DNA of 64,000 nucleotides, taken from an uncultured Bacteroidia bacterium. Lineage in GTDB: Bacteria; Bacteroidota; Bacteroidia; Bacteroidales; F082. Shown one piece after another: positions 59,966-64,000 of this stretch; position 1 is the first letter of the stretch, and the number at the start of each line of letters is the position of its first letter. Both the position numbers and the translations under genes were made by a program. The stretch spans positions 1 through 64,000 of the forward strand of contig CACYHX010000001.1 of the NCBI GenBank assembly GCA_902774365.1, read 5' to 3'. The notes under the pieces are model-generated. The model was given only the letters and a program-made list of their open reading frames with translations. It had not been told where the DNA came from and made no database searches.

Positions 59966-61301
59966 AATACACTGTTTTTTCACACCAACGATAATAATCT
60001 TGGATTAATTTCTTGTTACGAATATAAATATGCCATGTCAAGACTAATTCTCCTTGATATTTTTTTACTTGCTCAACCACCGTCTGAATATCACACCAGC
60101 GTTCATCATCAGACTTAGTTTTCCCATTATATCGAATAACTGTATCCATAATCTGGCACGGGTGCTCGACCAAACTCATCTCCTGCCGTTGATACAAATC
60201 AAAAAGATGGTATGGGACGCAGACACCACTTCTAAAACCTTGTCTATAATGAAAAACACAATTGCTGATGTCTAAAGGACTATTCGAAATGCTTTCCCAC
60301 ATACTCAAGGTCTCATGATTGTATAACAAATGATGATTACGACCATGATTTGGCGTTTCTTTAATCAAGTCAGTTATTCTTGAGACTTCTTTATCCCATT
60401 GTTCTTTTTTACCAAACACATTTTGTGAAGGATGAAAACCTAAAACAAAGTTTGGATTGTTCTTTCTCTTCAACTTCTCAACAACATCTATCGTTTGTTT
60501 ATCATCAAACAAATATGTTGCTTCGGTTTCTCCTTTACCACATACCTTAAAATAAAACCATTCTGGTATATTGTATTTTTCGGTTAATGCAGTGTACAAT
60601 TCAAACTGACTATATGCCGAAGGAAAAGCGCGTTTATATTTTATTTCTTCCTTCCATGTCAGATTAAGAACCTTGTTTTTCGGTGCACCATGAATGGTTT
60701 GCTTCACAATATCTTTGGCTATCTGAAACCAAGAGGGAGTAAGAAAGCCGTCCACATCATGGGAGAGAACAACCTCATAATTACGCATTGACAAAGAAAC
60801 ATCTGAAGGAAGAAGCCTTCGGATAAAATCCGCGTATTCATTCACGATTGGTCGTTGGTGGATTCCCCGTCTCACACAAAACAATTGGGATTCATCGCAA
60901 TCTCCTTTTTCTTCTCGTCCCAACAATGACTCTTCCCAACGGGTTAGCATGAAAAACGTGGAGGCAAAGACATCCAACCCTATAACAGCGCCATTCTCCT
61001 TCTGAACAAATTTGTCCTCGCCATAAATAATCGGGAGTTCCAATCCTAAACCATGGAAAAAGTTCAACTTCTCCGGTATATTTTCTAACTTCAAATATGA
61101 TAGAGGTTCAACAAACCGATTGAAAAAATGATCTTCAAAGGTATATGCTTTCCCATCAACATTCAATTCATAGTTATGTACATCATCCCTAAACTGAACG
61201 CTGTAGTCATTGCGATTGCAACCAAGCACATCCGAAAGAAGGGCATTTATGGCGTATGTCCGTTCTGGTATATTATTATTGGGACAAGTAAACTGTATCA
61301 T
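59952..61301 (-). CDS. Polysaccharide deacetylase-like protein with N-terminal DUF7033-type domain
   Basis: 449 residues. The first ~150 form a domain with GLDVFASTFFMLTRWEE, typical of a family fused to a deacetylase-like part. The C-terminal domain has VLSHDVDGFLTPSWFQIAKD, VLGFHPSQNVFGKK and HHLLYNHETLSMWES. Its HDVD motif fits the catalytic/metal site of NodB-like folds. It is a second deacetylase-type enzyme, unrelated in detail to the one at 44779. Confidence 0.82.
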   Translation of the reverse strand: MIQFTCPNNNIPERTYAINALLSDVLGCNRNDYSVQFRDDVHNYELNVDGKAYTFEDHFFNRFVEPLSYLKLENIPEKLNFFHGLGLELPIIYGEDKFVQKENGAVIGLDVFASTFFMLTRWEESLLGREEKGDCDESQLFCVRRGIHQRPIVNEYADFIRRLLPSDVSLSMRNYEVVLSHDVDGFLTPSWFQIAKDIVKQTIHGAPKNKVLNLTWKEEIKYKRAFPSAYSQFELYTALTEKYNIPEWFYFKVCGKGETEATYLFDDKQTIDVVEKLKRKNNPNFVLGFHPSQNVFGKKEQWDKEVSRITDLIKETPNHGRNHHLLYNHETLSMWESISNSPLDISNCVFHYRQGFRSGVCVPYHLFDLYQRQEMSLVEHPCQIMDTVIRYNGKTKSDDERWCDIQTVVEQVKKYQGELVLTWHIYIRNKKLIQDYYRWCEKTVYYAIQ

Positions 61302-61323
61302 ACTTATTTCATTTTATAAATCA

Positions 61324-62808
61324 TCATTTGTTTATCTTTTTACCTTTCTTTTCCCAAAACTTGAATTTTGCCGGAATAATGCTAATAGAATAGGTATACG
61401 CCTCTGGTTTGAAAATAAATGACCAACCTAAATAAATCACTAAATAAACGATTAATTTCACGATTCCGTCAGGATACATGTCCAAATGCAAAAAATACCC
61501 ACATCCATAACTTACTATTGCTGCTACAATAGAAGCAATCGCCACAGGCATTATATCCAATAGTTGGCGTGTCCACCTATAACCCACATGTTTTGAAACC
61601 AAACTAATGTTTACAAAGTAAGAGAAATAATTATTAATAATTACACCCACCAATAAACCTTTCATGCCAAACCACAACAAACCAAGAACAATGGCACCAA
61701 TACCAACAACCCTCTTTACCACAGTCCACACAAACATCACCTTACTCTTTCCAATTGCAGAAATCGTCTGTAAATTCACTGCCATCAGACAATTTGCCAA
61801 ACCCGCCAAACACAGCACTTGAAAATAAGGAACGCTCGACAACCATCTTTCAGAATAAAGTAAGACAAAAATTGGTTTCGCAAGAAGGATAAGGATAAAC
61901 ATTATTGGAAACGTGAGATATGATAGGGTCATCGTTATCCTTTTAATCATGTTGATCATCATTGGTTTATTATCCTGCGCCTCGGCGTAAAGAGGATAAG
62001 TCACTTGCGTCATAATGGAAGAAACACTATTTGAAGCCAGCTTTTCGGTACCATGCGCTTTAGAATAGTAACCCATGGTTGTAGGATTATAAACTTTTCC
62101 GATCAACAATCCTTGTATTTGCTGGCCAAAACTATTCAGCAGGTGAGTCAAAAACATATAAAACCCAAAACTAAATAGTTCTTTAAATGACTTCCAAGAA
62201 AAAACCAACGCCGGCCTCCACTTCAGATAAAACCAAAAAACCAGTGCTGGAATAGCCGCAGTTATCAAGTTTTGTGTAACTAGTGCCCATACCCCAAAAC
62301 CTTTATAAGCCAAAAAGATGGTAATACCAAGAGAAATAAGTGATGTGACGAGGGTAACTATGGATAAAATCTTGAAATTTAAGCTTTTCCTTAATTGATT
62401 CTTTTGGATAATATTAAATGAATATATAAACAACACAAGACCTTGCACACGTAACACCGAGCATAATAATGGAATTTTATAAAAACGAGCAATAGCAGGT
62501 GCAGAAAAGAACAATATGGTATACATCAACACTGCCATGCCTAAATTCCAATAGAAAATGGTGGAATAGTCCTCTTGAGTAGGTCGCTTTTTTTGAATCA
62601 AAGCTGCACCAAATCCTCCGTCGATGAAAGATTCCGCAAGTACCATGAAAATGGATAACATACCTATGCAGCCATAATCGTAGGGCGTAAGCAGTCGAGC
62701 CAAAATAATACCCGAGATAAAGGATATGCCCATACCCATAAACCTCTGGATAGAAGTCCATACCATACCAGAGGCGGCTTTTTGCTTTAGGTTTTGTTCA
62801 TTTGCCAT
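61324..62808 (-). CDS. Wzx-type polysaccharide flippase (MOP superfamily)
   Basis: 494 residues with 12-14 membrane helices. N-terminal KAASGMVWTSIQRFMGMGIS, then GLGVWALVTQNLI-like and SFGFYMFLTHLLNSFGQQIQ, the layout of WzxC/TuaB-type transporters. It would flip lipid-linked repeat units to the periplasm for the EpsG polymerase. It lies eight bases after the opine dehydrogenase gene. Confidence 0.93.
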   Translation of the reverse strand: MANEQNLKQKAASGMVWTSIQRFMGMGISFISGIILARLLTPYDYGCIGMLSIFMVLAESFIDGGFGAALIQKKRPTQEDYSTIFYWNLGMAVLMYTILFFSAPAIARFYKIPLLCSVLRVQGLVLFIYSFNIIQKNQLRKSLNFKILSIVTLVTSLISLGITIFLAYKGFGVWALVTQNLITAAIPALVFWFYLKWRPALVFSWKSFKELFSFGFYMFLTHLLNSFGQQIQGLLIGKVYNPTTMGYYSKAHGTEKLASNSVSSIMTQVTYPLYAEAQDNKPMMINMIKRITMTLSYLTFPIMFILILLAKPIFVLLYSERWLSSVPYFQVLCLAGLANCLMAVNLQTISAIGKSKVMFVWTVVKRVVGIGAIVLGLLWFGMKGLLVGVIINNYFSYFVNISLVSKHVGYRWTRQLLDIMPVAIASIVAAIVSYGCGYFLHLDMYPDGIVKLIVYLVIYLGWSFIFKPEAYTYSISIIPAKFKFWEKKGKKINK

Positions 62809-62815
62809 AAAACCG

Positions 62816-63904
62816 TTACTCTGTTATAGCCTTTTTAATATCCTCGATAGCCACATCATCTTTTCCAAGTAGATATTGAATAGTTCTAGCACCAGATTTC
62901 AAATCCTTGTTCAACAGAGCAGAGGCTAAGGACATTATGCCTTCCTGTATAGACGTGTCCACTCCTAGCAATTTAGCTACGGAAACATATAGCCCCAAGC
63001 CCATCGGAACGTCCTCTAACAAATAACGATGGTTGATGAACGACGGACCTTTGTTGCTCGAGTCGGCAAACGAGCGGAACACGGCCATGGCATCGATGTT
63101 CAAGTCCTCCTCGTTGCGCCATTTTGCGGCCTCGAAGTAATCCAACGGCTCGCAATCGAAAGCTTGTAGCACCTTATTCTTCTGTACATCAAAAGCTTTG
63201 ATAACGTTTACCACAGATGGTGTGAATGCTTCGCGGTACATCCAAAACTCTCCATTGCTGTATTCGATGCGCGAAGCGGAGAACAAGATGCCAATGGGAT
63301 GCACGATCATGTTCGGGTTATGGAACGCCGACTCAAGAATATGCTTGCGAGCGTACCTCGTGTTGTCGAAACACTTGGAAAGCATGTCAATGACTGATTG
63401 AGTCTTGGCGACCGGCAACACGGAAATGGCATTCCTGGGATTGTAAAACGAGATCCTTACATATTCGTTGTTGACGATGCGACCGTTGTAGGCCGTGGTT
63501 TCCCACTCACTATAAGTCACATCCTTGTCGATGTATTTCCTGAAAATAAGGCTACCCATATACCCAGGCACAAGGATGATGGTTTGGCCATCCCTGACAT
63601 GAGGTGCAATCAATTGGGCGACAAACTCATGCTGAAGTGTTGTCGTGGTCACCATGATGACATCTCCAAATCCGATAGCATCTTTAACATTGCGGGTAAT
63701 CATAGCGGGTTTCACAACATATTCCCTACCATAGCCTTGAATAGTGTCGTCCTTAACTTTGAAGCTTTTTTCTTCTTGGATAATGTCAAAATATCTTCCA
63801 TTGGTATTAGAAGTCTTCAACAAAGCCACCTTGTGGCCTTTTTCGTATAATTTGGCGGCGTGGATAAGACCTGAATTGCCGCAGCCAATAATGGTAAATT
63901 TCAT
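62816..63904 (-). CDS. NAD/NADP octopine (opine) dehydrogenase family protein
   Basis: 362 residues. Rossmann motif KFTIIGCGNSGLIHAAKLYE at the start and the opine-dehydrogenase domain later (HNPNMIVHPIGILFSASRIE, WMYREAFTPSVVNVIKAFD). Family members reductively join an amino acid with a keto acid such as pyruvate, giving N-(1-carboxyethyl) amino acids. In a capsule operon with two ATP-grasp ligases and uronic-acid genes this suggests an opine building block for the glycan. It begins 33 bases after the partial upstream gene. Confidence 0.88.
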   Translation of the reverse strand: MKFTIIGCGNSGLIHAAKLYEKGHKVALLKTSNTNGRYFDIIQEEKSFKVKDDTIQGYGREYVVKPAMITRNVKDAIGFGDVIMVTTTTLQHEFVAQLIAPHVRDGQTIILVPGYMGSLIFRKYIDKDVTYSEWETTAYNGRIVNNEYVRISFYNPRNAISVLPVAKTQSVIDMLSKCFDNTRYARKHILESAFHNPNMIVHPIGILFSASRIEYSNGEFWMYREAFTPSVVNVIKAFDVQKNKVLQAFDCEPLDYFEAAKWRNEEDLNIDAMAVFRSFADSSNKGPSFINHRYLLEDVPMGLGLYVSVAKLLGVDTSIQEGIMSLASALLNKDLKSGARTIQYLLGKDDVAIEDIKKAITE

Positions 63905-63937
63905 ATATTTAAAAGTTTATGCAATTCTTATAACCTG

Positions 63938-64000
63938 TTAAACATCTCCAACTAATTCATGAAACTCTCTACGAACACCAATCTGGCTTGCTGTCTGTTG
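63938..64000 (-). CDS. 3' end of an upstream capsule gene (cut by window)
   Basis: The minus-strand frame open to the window edge ends QQTASQIGVRREFHELVGDV and a stop. Twenty codons are too few to name a family. Spacing and strand indicate that the operon continues beyond the window. Confidence 0.6.
   Translation of the reverse strand, partial: QQTASQIGVRREFHELVGDV

Noticed and set aside
59966-59983. GTG start adding six residues to the CapA-like protein
   Set aside because: The ATG at 59965 gives the natural family N-terminus; the extension lies deeper inside the upstream gene.
1-64000. tRNA, rRNA, riboswitch or invertible-promoter (IRP-flanked) elements
   Set aside because: Looked for by eye and none could be supported; a covariance or inverted-repeat scan would be needed to exclude them.

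Overview
The window reads as chromosome of a Bacteroidales-type bacterium (Bacteroidota). Evidence: an ileS–dksA-like–lspA cluster, a PorZ-like type IX secretion protein with its own C-terminal sorting domain, gldH, an UpxY-type antiterminator, and repeated TAnnTTTG boxes (the Bacteroidota -7 element) at sensible distances before genes. Several of these boxes show that longer TTG-initiated reading frames are false. No rRNA, tRNA or CRISPR array was seen.

Layout. 1-17.5 kb is GC-rich housekeeping sequence: ileS (5' end cut by the window), dksA-like, lspA, porZ, recO; then on the minus strand gldH-wza-wzc-upxY plus a coiled-coil membrane protein; then mrdA-rodA (+), and ade with a DUF937 gene (-). 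17.6-25.2 kb mixes palindromic repeats with nucleotide-sugar genes (fcl, gmd, a DegT aminotransferase, a phosphoglycosyl transferase), plus GIY-YIG, GxxExxY and Fic genes. 25.2-29.3 kb carries an apparent holin/amidase/unimolecular-spanin lysis cassette behind an HU-like gene, DUF5675 and OB-fold genes, and an orphan gene. 29.5-43 kb is an AT-richer defence island, all on the minus strand: HNH + AAA ATPase + DUF4435 (PARIS-like), then a tightly overlapping run NdpA-like / membrane protein / NdpA-like / ATPase / HNH / SIR2. 43-64 kb is a long minus-strand capsule or O-antigen operon: a second phosphoglycosyl transferase, UDP-GalNAcA synthesis, glycosyltransferases, EpsG-type polymerase, Wzx-type flippase, acyl- and acetyltransferases, two deacetylases, CapA, two ATP-grasp ligases and an opine dehydrogenase.

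How they fit. The two phosphoglycosyl transferases would start lipid-linked oligosaccharides. Gmd/Fcl supply GDP-fucose and TviB/TviC-like enzymes supply UDP-GalNAcA. The flippase and polymerase assemble the chain, and the distant gldH-wza-wzc-upxY operon would export it and control its transcription. ATP-grasp plus opine dehydrogenase suggest an amide-linked opine or amino-acid decoration.

Most unusual points: (1) the six-gene defence run with two NdpA paralogues around a membrane protein; (2) a family of short repeats whose ~33-38 nt core is conserved but whose flanking arms differ from copy to copy while staying complementary within each copy, often as inverted doublets; (3) palindromic repeats inserted in frame inside an aminotransferase gene and at the end of an HU-like gene; (4) several 3' gene-end remnants (including fabD and a third phosphoglycosyl transferase) at the edges of the defence island; (5) a G10 tract inside an acyltransferase gene. 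All functional calls rest on motifs recognised by eye; no database search was run.
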